Shown: piece by piece, positions 26,176-33,626 of the stretch | Numbering within the stretch: position 1 is the first letter of the stretch | How the letters are laid out: each line of letters begins with the position of its first letter | From: a virus | DNA length: 40,221 nt | Strand: one strand, 5' to 3' | IMG/VR virus record: IMGVR_UViG_3300028398_000009 | Coordinates: 1-40,221 of that record | Translations under genes and position numbers: made by a program | The notes under the pieces: model-generated | The model's database searches: none | Told to the model about the DNA's origin: nothing | The model's input: the letters and a program-made list of their open reading frames with translations, nothing else

Positions 26176-26507
26176 AATTCAACCTTTCTATCTTTTACTA
26201 GACACTTAAAGTCATCTAGTCTAAATTCTTTACCTTCTTCAAAGTCTTCAGGACTTCTAGAAACTATTAATAGCTCTGTTTTAGCTAATTCTTTAATAGT
26301 TATAGGAATTCTCATCTGCGGTGCTATTGAAGTATAGCATATAGCCTGTAATGAAGGTGGTAATAGTTTATAACCCCTCTCACTTACTGGATTACTATTT
26401 AGTAATCCTGCTAATAGCTCCTTATCAAATTTTGGACGCTTTGGTAAATTACCTTCAGCATCAACATATTTGTTACTCTTAGTGAGTAATATAGTGCCAA
26501 CTATCAT
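26151..26507 (-). CDS. Possible degenerate dihydrofolate reductase-like protein
   Basis: This 118-residue protein lies between the ThyA-like gene and the deaminase. It has a faint DHFR outline: MIVGTILLTKSNKY at the start, GNLP then a helix FDKELLAGLL, a YKLLPPSL segment, LLIVSRSPEDFEEG near residue 80, and VELWIL at the end, where DHFR has its last core strands. The usual GG of the cofactor loop and the C-terminal strands are absent, and length is short of the normal 160. It may be a truncated or repurposed DHFR fold, or an unrelated phage protein. The reading is tentative. Confidence 0.35.
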   Translation of the reverse strand: MIVGTILLTKSNKYVDAEGNLPKRPKFDKELLAGLLNSNPVSERGYKLLPPSLQAICYTSIAPQMRIPITIKELAKTELLIVSRSPEDFEEGKEFRLDDFKCLVKDRKVELWILNKKQ

Positions 26508-26509
26508 AG

Positions 26510-27211
26510 TTACTCCTTTAACTCAAATTTGAGTGGTTTGTCATAGTCAGCTTTTGTTCTACTAAGTATCTTCCAAGCATTGGTCATATGTTCCTCATAG
26601 ATATGTACATTAGCTAAACTAAATAGGCAGCTACCAATATGTAAATTAGTAGCATTAGCTACATGCTGCATAAAGAGATGCGCTAAGAATACGTCACTTG
26701 GTAATCCTAGCATAGTATCTACAGAGCGTTGAGCCCACACCATGCTTAGTGTGTCTTCTATTACACTAAAGGTTAGGTTATGCCAGCAGCAAGGTAAGCT
26801 TAACTTCCCACTTTTAATATTCTCATGGTTCCATAGACTAATAACATGCCGTCTACTATATGGGTCTGTTTTAATCTGCTCAATTATATCCTCAAGCTGT
26901 GGGTGTAATTGGTCATGATAGTCAAGAACTAATTCGCCATTAGGTCCAGTCCATTTACTCCAGTAGTTACAACCATTAGCCTCAAACTGTTTAACATTTG
27001 TTAGTGACTTAGGGTCTATAAGAGTCTTGAACTCTCCTAATACACCTCTATAATACATCTTGCGTAACTGTAGCTCCCACCCATTTTGCATATCTGTTAT
27101 AGTAAAACTATAGTGCGGTATAATATATTGTTTACCATTCCTACACTCTTGTTTAGAACCTTCCATTAGTACTTGGTCAACTAATTTTTTATACTCATTA
27201 TTGAAGCTCAT
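26510..27211 (-). CDS. ThyA-family enzyme, predicted dCMP (hydroxy)methyltransferase
   Basis: This 233-residue protein has the thymidylate synthase core: phosphate-binding DPYSRRHVISLWN (R120, R121), nucleophile Cys142 in LPCCWHN, WAQRSVDTMLGLPSD and NVHIYEEHM (H203, Y205). It retains the E60 and W84 equivalents. At D173, thymidylate synthases have Asn (Asn177 in E. coli), which reads the dUMP ring. Asp is the residue of T4 dCMP hydroxymethylase, and Asn-to-Asp mutants of thymidylate synthase prefer dCMP. The product could be 5-hydroxymethyl- or 5-methyl-dCMP. A plain TMP synthase is the alternative, favoured by the deaminase next door. Confidence 0.85.
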   Translation of the reverse strand: MSFNNEYKKLVDQVLMEGSKQECRNGKQYIIPHYSFTITDMQNGWELQLRKMYYRGVLGEFKTLIDPKSLTNVKQFEANGCNYWSKWTGPNGELVLDYHDQLHPQLEDIIEQIKTDPYSRRHVISLWNHENIKSGKLSLPCCWHNLTFSVIEDTLSMVWAQRSVDTMLGLPSDVFLAHLFMQHVANATNLHIGSCLFSLANVHIYEEHMTNAWKILSRTKADYDKPLKFELKE

Positions 27212-28103
27212 CCATTTCCTCCTTAGTTCTTAATTTAATATAGAGTTTACCTTCCTTATCCTCTGTTAGTAATCGCATATCTACTAAGTTGAGGGTAAGT
27301 ATAGCATTATCCTCAGTTTTACCTTTTATCTTATAGGCTTCAACTACAGCTTTCCAAATTTCACCATGACTAAATTTACCAGCTATAATTTTCTCAGCTG
27401 TTTTAGGTCCTACTCTATGTAAACCTTCTATGCCATCAGTTTTATCACCAGTAAGAGTTTGTATATATCTCCATGTCATAGCTGTATGCTTAGATACTTC
27501 TTGGAAATGCATATCTTTACTATATAACGCTGACTCATAATAATTGAAATGCTCTCCTTCAATACTATTTAATACATCCTTGTCAATAGCACATAGTATA
27601 TACTTCTCTGGCTCTTTTAGTTTAGCATAAACTACATAATCATCAGCTTCCCAACCATCATGAATAGTACCTTTATACTTTTCAGCTAAATCTCTTTTAA
27701 GTCGTCCTAAACCTGCTGGTGTTCTGCCTGTGCGATTAGCTTTATAATTTGGTGTTATTTTATATCTAAAATTATTTTTACCACCTCCTGTAAAATGTAG
27801 TTCAAACTTAGAGCATCCAGTTTTATCCATAATACGCTGCAATTTATCTTCTGCTTTACTTAGAGCTAAAATAGGGTCAGTAACATATACACAGCCATCT
27901 ACCTCACTATACATAGGGTCATTAACTATAGCGTCCCACTCCATATCTGTATACATATAATCACCTAGTACTTCTTCTGCAACCTCAGTATTTAAGCAGG
28001 TTGTATAGGCAATAGTATCTGCATCCACTAATAATACTTTATCATTCTTTGGTGGCATAACCATCCCTTGGTCATCTATATCTATTTCAACTAGTCCTTC
28101 CAT
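27198..28103 (-). CDS. 5'-3' exonuclease (FEN/T7 gp6-like)
   Basis: This 301-residue enzyme removes RNA primers and flaps during replication. Metal ligands are visible in order: VDADT (D27, D29), EADD (E152, D154, D155), AIDKD (D174, D176) and TGDKTDGIEG (D220, D223). The last leads into the helix-three-turn-helix LHRVGPKTAEKII that grips DNA. The arch carries YKITPNYKANRTGR. It is separate from the polymerase, as in T7. It overlaps the end of the polymerase gene, and AAAGGAG precedes its start. Confidence 0.92.
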   Translation of the reverse strand: MEGLVEIDIDDQGMVMPPKNDKVLLVDADTIAYTTCLNTEVAEEVLGDYMYTDMEWDAIVNDPMYSEVDGCVYVTDPILALSKAEDKLQRIMDKTGCSKFELHFTGGGKNNFRYKITPNYKANRTGRTPAGLGRLKRDLAEKYKGTIHDGWEADDYVVYAKLKEPEKYILCAIDKDVLNSIEGEHFNYYESALYSKDMHFQEVSKHTAMTWRYIQTLTGDKTDGIEGLHRVGPKTAEKIIAGKFSHGEIWKAVVEAYKIKGKTEDNAILTLNLVDMRLLTEDKEGKLYIKLRTKEEMDELQ

Positions 28104-29785
28104 AGTTCTTCTCCTTTTTCTACTTCTTTACAAAAATATCCATTATTATTGGTAAATTCTAATTCCACCGGCATTGGTATATCTTTATAATACAACATAG
28201 GTACCTTACACATTTCTTGCCATCCCTTAGCCATTGCATCAACTAGTCTGGTAGACCATTGGTGTTCTTCGCCTTTAGGAACTCTAAGGTATGCAGCATC
28301 ATGAACTATATTAAAAATATACTTAGTAGCTTCAGGATAATCTGAGCATAAATAATGTACTGCAAGTTTCATAGTCTCAGCTATACATCCTTGAGTAGCA
28401 TAGTTAATTGCATCGGTTCCTAGTCTAGCTTTATTCCTATGACCTAGTGGAGTACTAACCATATGTGTTTTATAATTATTCCACCACTTCTTATGATATG
28501 AACTAATACCAGTATATTTAGTATTATATTTATTATGAATAGCTTGAGACTCTTCTTCAGTAAATACAACACCATAGTTTACATAAGCAAACTCAATAAA
28601 GCTTCTCCAACTTTGCCCAAATATCTTACCAAAACTAACTGCTTTTCCCTTTTGTCTTAACCCTTTATCAATCTGCTCTATAGGAACACCAGAGGCCATA
28701 TTGGCAGCAATCTTATGTAAGTCTAAGTGAGCTTTCAACTCTTTATACATTTCTTCATCTCTCATAATACTTGCACCTGCTCTTAGCTCAGCAGTCGAAT
28801 AGTCAGCATGCACTACTACTGTATCTTCAGTATTAGTATTAAAAATATATTGTAGGTCTCTTGGTATTTGTTGTGCATTAATACCATATTCCATATCACC
28901 ACCAGTTGAAGTAAATCTACCGGTAGCAGCACCAGCAACATTAAAACGTGTATAAACTATTGGAGCATTATAACTATTTAACATAGTTCTACGCTTTAAT
29001 AACCTCCTCTGTTTATATACTATTTCAGCTAATCTATTACCTTGCGCAATTAACTTAATTAATACCTCTTTAGAACTACTATCTGTACCAAGAGCCTCTT
29101 TAACTTGCTTAGGTGAATTAGGATTAAGCCCATTTAATTCTACATAATTAGCTTCAATCTCATCCTCAATAGCATCAAGTTCTTTACGTACTGCAGCTCT
29201 ATCAGGTATTAACCCATTTTGTTGATACTCTATAGCATACTTCATACTAAGTATATCTACTTTATATGCTAGTACTTCTCTAGCTTTTTGTATCTTTTTA
29301 TCTTGCCAAATAAGTGATAAAGCATATACATCTGTTGCGCTATATCTAAGTTGATCTTTACTAAGATAGGCGCCTCTAACAAAACCCATTTTCTGCAGTT
29401 TTTTCTTATCAAGACTATCATAAAGATGTTCATGTCCTAGCATTTTAACTATATTATCTAATGTAAAATTTTGCCATTCTGGGTATGCTATTCTAGCTAA
29501 ATAGAGAGTATCATCAAAACTACTAGTTGTCATATTTAAAGTACCAAAGTCATATGAAGCGCCTTGCCATACTGTGTGGAGTGGTTTTAACCATTGCTTA
29601 ACTTCTTCTAAGTCTACATAGTCGCAATCAATTACATAGATTAGTTCATTAGTTTCTGGTTGATAAACTTGTACTAGTCTTGTATTAATATATAAGCCTT
29701 GTGTCTCAATATCACTAAACGTTGGGTAGTCTAGTGAAAATTGTGGGAGTTCTATTAAGTCTCTAATCTGTTTATACTGTATCAT
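28091..29785 (-). CDS. polA: Family A DNA polymerase with 3'-5' exonuclease
   Basis: The 564-residue replicative polymerase has a proofreading domain with SDIETQG (D25, E27), YD at 78-79 and YSATD (Y148, D152). Polymerase motif A is HADYSTAELR with D328, motif B is RQKGKAVSFGKIFG (377-390) and motif C is VHDAA (H495, D496). Compared with E. coli Pol I, Ile709 is Ala here and the second acid of motif C (HDE) is Ala497. Both are uncommon; the first position affects fidelity and substrate range in Taq. It is shorter than T7 gp5. Its leader has a hairpin shared with the SSB gene. Confidence 0.92.
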   Translation of the reverse strand: MIQYKQIRDLIELPQFSLDYPTFSDIETQGLYINTRLVQVYQPETNELIYVIDCDYVDLEEVKQWLKPLHTVWQGASYDFGTLNMTTSSFDDTLYLARIAYPEWQNFTLDNIVKMLGHEHLYDSLDKKKLQKMGFVRGAYLSKDQLRYSATDVYALSLIWQDKKIQKAREVLAYKVDILSMKYAIEYQQNGLIPDRAAVRKELDAIEDEIEANYVELNGLNPNSPKQVKEALGTDSSSKEVLIKLIAQGNRLAEIVYKQRRLLKRRTMLNSYNAPIVYTRFNVAGAATGRFTSTGGDMEYGINAQQIPRDLQYIFNTNTEDTVVVHADYSTAELRAGASIMRDEEMYKELKAHLDLHKIAANMASGVPIEQIDKGLRQKGKAVSFGKIFGQSWRSFIEFAYVNYGVVFTEEESQAIHNKYNTKYTGISSYHKKWWNNYKTHMVSTPLGHRNKARLGTDAINYATQGCIAETMKLAVHYLCSDYPEATKYIFNIVHDAAYLRVPKGEEHQWSTRLVDAMAKGWQEMCKVPMLYYKDIPMPVELEFTNNNGYFCKEVEKGEELWKD

Positions 29786-29792
29786 CTCAGGT

Positions 29793-29829
29793 TCCTTTAA
29801 TTTAGTTGTATCTCAATTTAATGAGAAAT
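29793..29829 (-). promoter_or_regulatory. polA leader hairpin with ribosome site
   Basis: In minus-strand RNA a small stem (TCTCA/TGAGA) is followed by ACAACTAAA and AAAGGA before the polA start. Nearly the same leader precedes the SSB gene at 30538-30573. The placement just 5' of a ribosome site suggests an RNA-processing, stability or translational control element. Confidence 0.5.
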
Positions 29830-29861
29830 AAAAAGAGTGTACTCTAAAAAGAAGTACACTC
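29830..29861 (-). terminator. Rho-independent terminator between SSB and polA
   Basis: On the minus strand GAGTGTACT and AGTACACTC make a perfect 9-bp stem with a 9-base loop, followed at once by TTTTTATTTC. It is positioned right after the SSB stop. It would partly insulate polA from the abundant SSB transcript. I see no matching T run on the plus side. Confidence 0.8.
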
Positions 29862-29882
29862 ACTTATAAAATAAGAATATCT

Positions 29883-30530
29883 CTAAAGTGCTGGGCCTTC
29901 TTGAGTACCTTCAGTAGGAATAGCACTAACTGCATCACCAAGGTCAATGTCTTCACCATCAATTTCCTCAGTCTCAACTTCATTACCTTCATATTTAACT
30001 AGTTTAGCTAGCTGAATAGCTGTGAGATATAGAGTTACTTTATGAGTACCACCAATATTATTACCAATACAAGAGCCATGTATGATACCAGTAGAACCAT
30101 TGCCAATACTCCAAGGTGCATTTGTCACAGCTGCTGTAATATCATTACCTTTATGGTCATAAACTTTAATTATTTGTGGGTTACCATCAGGCCACTTAGT
30201 ATTTGTTTTAAATGTTGCAATCACATTACCAGTTGGTATTTTTTTAACCTCTTCAGTAGCTGGGTCAATTTCACCACTAGGGTCCTTAGTCATTTCATCT
30301 TTAATACCATTGGTTTTTGGTAGGCCTTTAACACCAAATTTTTCTTTGTAAGCTTTCCACTCTGCCTCAATTTGTTCTAATAGAAACTTATGTTCTGGCC
30401 CATCTTTTTTCATAATAGCACTAACTACATACTGCATACGTGGCTCATCACCTACTAATGCTTGATTGCGGCCTTCACCATCAATAAATACATATTTTAA
30501 ATCTACTACTTTTGTTTTACACTTTGCCAT
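29883..30530 (-). CDS. Single-stranded DNA-binding protein (gp2.5/DUF2815-like)
   Basis: The start at 30530 (MAKCKTKVVDLKY, 215 residues) is chosen because AAAGGAG lies 8 bases before it. The longer frame would place that site inside the coding region. The sequence has a basic, beta-rich OB-like core, with VIATFKTNTKWPDGNPQIIK near residue 105 and NAPWSIGNGSTGIIHGS near 140. Its very acidic C-terminal tail (ETEEIDGEDIDLGD) is a hallmark of phage SSBs that recruit polymerase and helicase. It sits between two structured RNA elements, ahead of the terminator. Confidence 0.82.
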   Translation of the reverse strand: MAKCKTKVVDLKYVFIDGEGRNQALVGDEPRMQYVVSAIMKKDGPEHKFLLEQIEAEWKAYKEKFGVKGLPKTNGIKDEMTKDPSGEIDPATEEVKKIPTGNVIATFKTNTKWPDGNPQIIKVYDHKGNDITAAVTNAPWSIGNGSTGIIHGSCIGNNIGGTHKVTLYLTAIQLAKLVKYEGNEVETEEIDGEDIDLGDAVSAIPTEGTQEGPAL

Positions 30531-30537
30531 CTTTGAC

Positions 30538-30573
30538 TCCTTTGTTTTAGTTGTTCTCAATTGTTAGAGAAAT
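30538..30573 (-). promoter_or_regulatory. SSB leader hairpin, copy of the polA leader
   Basis: In minus-strand RNA TTCTC/GAGAA pair around an 8-base loop, then ACAACTAAA and AAAGGAG lead into the SSB start. The arrangement and much of the sequence match the leader of polA. The copies differ in the loop but keep the stem. Confidence 0.5.
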
Positions 30574-30605
30574 GTTCTAGAATTGTCTTGACAAATCACA
30601 CTAAG

Positions 30606-30686
30606 CCCTTATGACTTAAGTAGCACCTCAGGAAACGTCTTCCTGGTAGCTTGAGATGCTACTTAAACCATCTCCCATAAGGGAGA
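30606..30686 (-). ncRNA. Structured intercistronic RNA element
   Basis: TTAAGTAGCACCTCA (30616-30630) pairs with TGAGATGCTACTTAA (30652-30666) over 15 bp. The single non-Watson-Crick position becomes G-U in minus-strand RNA, which supports a role in that transcript. An inner GGAA/TTCC hairpin lies in the loop. CCCTTATG (30606) can pair with CATAAGGG (30676) outside the stem. Alternatively TCTCCC and GGGAGA (30671-30686) form a local tetraloop hairpin that uses the same bases. Two exclusive folds suggest an attenuator or processing site between the upstream gene and SSB. Confidence 0.6.
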
Positions 30687-30695
30687 CATATAAGA

Positions 30696-31187
30696 CTACT
30701 CTGAGTCTTCTAAAAGACCTACACTTGAATAGTCTGGTTTTTTAGCTTTTGCAGCTTCAAGAGCTTCTTTAGCTTCATCTGGAGTTAAATCACCAGAAAG
30801 TACATCAGCCATGATTGCTTTTTCAGAAGCTTGTTGAGCTTTCATGAATTGCTTACGAACAGACTCCGCTTGGCGAGAAAGACGTTTAAGATGTGACCCA
30901 TCAGTACCTTCAATACCTTTACCTTCAGCTTTTTCCTCATAGAAATACTCTTTAGTTGCTGGGAGCCATACACCACTAACTGAACATTGAATTTCAGTAA
31001 TTTTACCATTTGCATCTTTACGAGTTACTTCATCTAGGTTAACTGTCATACCAGCTGTTTTTGGTGCTAAGTTATCTGCAATAATAGCTTGAAGCTTTTC
31101 ATTGAATGCTGTTGGTGTTTTAAACTGAGTGCATAGTGCCTCAACTGCTTTTGCTGTTGTTTCGAAGATTTCTTTTTTAGTTGCCAT
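30696..31187 (-). CDS. Early protein of unknown function, paralogue of the right-end gene
   Basis: The N-terminal half of this 163-residue protein (TKKEIFETTAKAVEAL, then FNEKLQAIIADNLAPK) matches the N-terminus of the 149-residue gene at the far right in spacing and key residues (EKL..I..NL.PK..G.T.N). The middle (QCSVSGVWLPATKEYF) corresponds to that protein's Cys/His segment, but only one Cys remains. The C-terminus is acidic and helical. It has its own promoter and sits before the structured RNA and SSB. Its codon use is less biased toward TA-rich codons, like the capsid gene, hinting at strong expression. Confidence 0.65.
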   Translation of the reverse strand: MATKKEIFETTAKAVEALCTQFKTPTAFNEKLQAIIADNLAPKTAGMTVNLDEVTRKDANGKITEIQCSVSGVWLPATKEYFYEEKAEGKGIEGTDGSHLKRLSRQAESVRKQFMKAQQASEKAIMADVLSGDLTPDEAKEALEAAKAKKPDYSSVGLLEDSE

Positions 31188-31282
31188 ATTATATCCTTTA
31201 AGTGCCTTGGCAGGCGAATTTAGTTAGACTCTTTACGGCGGTTCATTTCCGATTAAGAAGATTTATATCCTCTTAATTGATA

Positions 31283-31345
31283 ATATAATTATAACGTAAT
31301 AATTATTAAACGAAGATTAAACGTATATCTCTTCAATATGGATAT
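31283..31345 (-). promoter_or_regulatory. Promoter for the SSB operon with upstream box
   Basis: Minus-strand TATAAT is at + 31288-31293, preceded by CGTTTAATCTTCGTTTAAT. ATATCCATAT and GAGATAT (+ 31325-31345) repeat the box found at the same distance before the HTH-MazG promoter. The leader to the first gene is about 95 bases long. Confidence 0.6.
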
Positions 31346-31350
31346 TTATT

Positions 31351-32547
31351 TTAAATATAGATAATATGTCTTGCACGAGAAATTGAGACGTATAACATAC
31401 GCGCATACGTCATATAATATGTATTATTTAAAACAGATTTTTGAATATCTTTTTTATCTATAAATATAGTATTCCATTCATTTCCTTGACTCTTATGAAC
31501 AGTACTAGCGAAACTATAATCCATAATAAATGCTCTATTTAAAGCATAAACATCCTTATAATTCTTTCTCTCCTTAATAGCCTTCTCTTTAGTTTGTTTA
31601 ATTACTAAGTTAGCTTTACCTATTCCAACTATTACAGGATATACTTTGTCTTCACTAACTATAAACTCAATGTTCTTATTTTTTATAAGGGCATGTAAGG
31701 AAGCCTCTAAGAATTTTTTATTAATCTGGTTATTCTGTAATACTAGTATGCCAAGTTCTCTCCAAGCTAATAGGTCTTCTAAACTAGGTTTTATAAATTC
31801 ATCACAAACTATAGTGTCTAGCATATTACCTAGTTGTACTTCTTGCCCGATATAAGATTTAATACCTAGTTGCTTAGCTATCTTTTGGTTCCACTCTCCA
31901 ACAGCTTTATTTGTATAAGCTAGTAATCTATCACCTTCTTTAAACTTATTAATATCAAAGGGTTTAACATGTTCCGAATAAGGAGTACTTAAGTCACTAG
32001 TGTTAGTACCCTTAAGATAATTAACCATCTTAGTAAAAAGTGCTACTATGTCTGGACTCTCTGAACGATGTTGAGTAGTTAATTCTACTGTCGTTGTTGG
32101 GTCTGTTTGTATCTGCTGCCCTTTTACTGGTAATAATTGATATGGGTCACCAAAGCAGTGTATTTCTACATCTATTTCAGTAGACTCTGCAAATACTGAG
32201 TACTCTTCGACTTTACCTACTATATCTAAGAACATCTCTTCAGACATCATACCCATCTCATCAATAACTATATGAGTATATTCTTCTAGAGGTTTATCTA
32301 GCTTAGCTGTTGAGTCTATATGGTTAATATGCTTAGCATTCTCATTTATAGTTGGTATCCACCCAAGTAATGAGTGTATAGTTTTAACTTCTATATTATT
32401 AGGTAGATATTGCTGTAACCTATGCAATGCTTTATGAGTAGGAGCTATAATAACACTTGTTTCTGGTGGTAATAACTTAGCTTTTTTAATAAGCTCTGTT
32501 GACTTCCCTGTCCCAGCCATACCTATAGTATAATTTATCTTAAGCAT
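31351..32547 (-). CDS. RecD/Dda-like superfamily 1 helicase
   Basis: This 398-residue protein has a full SF1B motif set: Walker A GMAGTGKST (9-17), IAPTHKA (motif Ia), VIDEMGMM (D96, E97), GDPYQLLPV (133-141, motif III), TTQHRS (motif IV), SFASTVHKSQGNEW (motif V) and YVSISRAR (motif VI). T4 Dda is the closest well-known analogue, a 5'-3' helicase active in replication start and recombination. It overlaps the preceding small gene by 13 bases and has AAGGAA as ribosome site. Confidence 0.92.
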   Translation of the reverse strand: MLKINYTIGMAGTGKSTELIKKAKLLPPETSVIIAPTHKALHRLQQYLPNNIEVKTIHSLLGWIPTINENAKHINHIDSTAKLDKPLEEYTHIVIDEMGMMSEEMFLDIVGKVEEYSVFAESTEIDVEIHCFGDPYQLLPVKGQQIQTDPTTTVELTTQHRSESPDIVALFTKMVNYLKGTNTSDLSTPYSEHVKPFDINKFKEGDRLLAYTNKAVGEWNQKIAKQLGIKSYIGQEVQLGNMLDTIVCDEFIKPSLEDLLAWRELGILVLQNNQINKKFLEASLHALIKNKNIEFIVSEDKVYPVIVGIGKANLVIKQTKEKAIKERKNYKDVYALNRAFIMDYSFASTVHKSQGNEWNTIFIDKKDIQKSVLNNTYYMTYARMLYVSISRARHIIYI

Positions 32548-32798
32548 TTTAAATTCCTTATAATTTCTTTATCACTAGTTCTAAGGGTAGGATGGTTTAA
32601 ACACTCCTCAATATTAAAGTGTAAAATTGAAGCAATACTAGTTATCTTCTTATTGTTCCTTACATAACTAAATGTTCCCATTTTATATATGCCTAAATTT
32701 CTACGCTGCATTCTCTTAATAAATGCTTGCTTATCTTTGTTAGGCAGCTCTATTTCTTGTGATGTAAATTCTTTCTTTTTATTACCATTTTTATCCAT
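32535..32798 (-). CDS. Small basic protein of unknown function
   Basis: I choose the start at 32798 (MDKNGNKKK, 87 residues) because GGAGG lies 8 bases before it; an ATG 24 bases further up has no ribosome site. The sequence is strongly basic (FIKRMQRRNLGIYKMG in the middle), which could bind nucleic acid. The family is not recognised. Its start lies inside the end of the upstream HTH-like gene, and its end overlaps the helicase start. Confidence 0.55.
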   Translation of the reverse strand: MDKNGNKKKEFTSQEIELPNKDKQAFIKRMQRRNLGIYKMGTFSYVRNNKKITSIASILHFNIEECLNHPTLRTSDKEIIRNLKCLR

Positions 32799-33190
32799 AT
32801 TGTGAACCTCCAAAATTCCCATAATTTAACTGATACTTTATAGTTTAAAAGACTTTTATCATTATAAGCTGTTGAGAATAAGACTAGTGTCATCCAAGTA
32901 TTCCAACTAGTGGGGGTATTACCTAAATATTTAGATAATACTTTAGCTAGTTTAAATTGACTAGCTCCATCAATCAGTTCATAATAGTTATCTGTAGCTT
33001 CTAACCAAACTCTCTTGTAAAAGTCTCTCCTTCTAATAAGTGCTTTATGGTTAATATAAACACTATTACCTATTTTCATAACATAGGGGTTATTTGTTTT
33101 AGTGTATGCTGTACTATCTGATAAGCTATACATCTCTGCAAACTCTACAGCGCTAATCCATCCTTGTTGACTTAATTGTAAATGAGCCAT
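32750..33190 (-). CDS. Putative HTH DNA-binding protein
   Basis: The start of this 146-residue protein, WISAVEFAEMYSLSDSTAYT at residues 11-30, then NSVYINHKALIRRRDF, resembles the excisionase/HTH_17 type: helix-turn-helix plus a short wing. The rest is helical. The last roughly 25 residues (VIKRKNLHHKK at the end) look compositionally unlike the rest and overlap the next gene by 49 bases. They may reflect a frame extension after loss of an earlier stop. Role: possible regulator or DNA-binding accessory. Confidence 0.55.
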   Translation of the reverse strand: MAHLQLSQQGWISAVEFAEMYSLSDSTAYTKTNNPYVMKIGNSVYINHKALIRRRDFYKRVWLEATDNYYELIDGASQFKLAKVLSKYLGNTPTSWNTWMTLVLFSTAYNDKSLLNYKVSVKLWEFWRFTIWIKMVIKRKNLHHKK

Positions 33191-33191
33191 T

Positions 33192-33626
33192 TTAATCTTC
33201 TAAAAGTTTACGTGCTTTTTTAACCCAATCAGGTTCATTCTCTGGAAAGATTTTTTCATAGTTGTCATAAGGTGCACCACCTCTATCTCCTTCAAAATCA
33301 AAAGTAGTATTATTGTAAGCATCCCAGAATTTTAGTCTTCTTACAGTAATATCACTACTATCCCAGCACCAAATTGCATCTTTATCATGTAGCTTATTTG
33401 GGTCTTCAACTTGTTCCCAAACATCAGTATTGGTATGAGCCCTCCATTTAGCTTTCTTTCCAGTAATTTTATTATACTTATCAGCTATTACTGCTATACC
33501 TTCATCTATAGAAGTAAATTTAATTACAAGACCAGTGTATTTATTTTTAAACCACATTGGATAAGTAAACTCTTGCTGTTTAGGTGTTAGTGTATATTCT
33601 ACACCATCTATTGTAATTTCTTTCAT
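33192..33626 (-). CDS. Phage hypothetical protein (144 residues)
   Basis: Opens with MKEITIDGVEYTLTP. Its C-terminal half contains DAIWCWDSSDITVRRLKFWD, an FDFEGDRGG loop and DNYEKIF. This Trp-rich pattern (a Val/Ile-Trp-x-Asp strand, Arg, then Phe, then a Gly-rich turn and Asp-Asn-Tyr-Glu) is common in phage early proteins of unknown role. The next gene has a similar pattern. It is coupled to both neighbours with few intervening bases. Function unknown. Confidence 0.6.
   Translation of the reverse strand: MKEITIDGVEYTLTPKQQEFTYPMWFKNKYTGLVIKFTSIDEGIAVIADKYNKITGKKAKWRAHTNTDVWEQVEDPNKLHDKDAIWCWDSSDITVRRLKFWDAYNNTTFDFEGDRGGAPYDNYEKIFPENEPDWVKKARKLLED

Noticed and set aside
25591-29785. 2-aminoadenine (Z) genome pathway
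   Set aside because: DUF5664 and a family A polymerase are compatible with it, but no PurZ or DatZ gene is seen.
30580-30610. Plus-strand TTGACA promoter near 30588
   Set aside because: No -10 box lies at the right distance, and the genes downstream on that strand are antisense shadows. The TTGACA is part of a TTGTC-TT-GACAA symmetric site.
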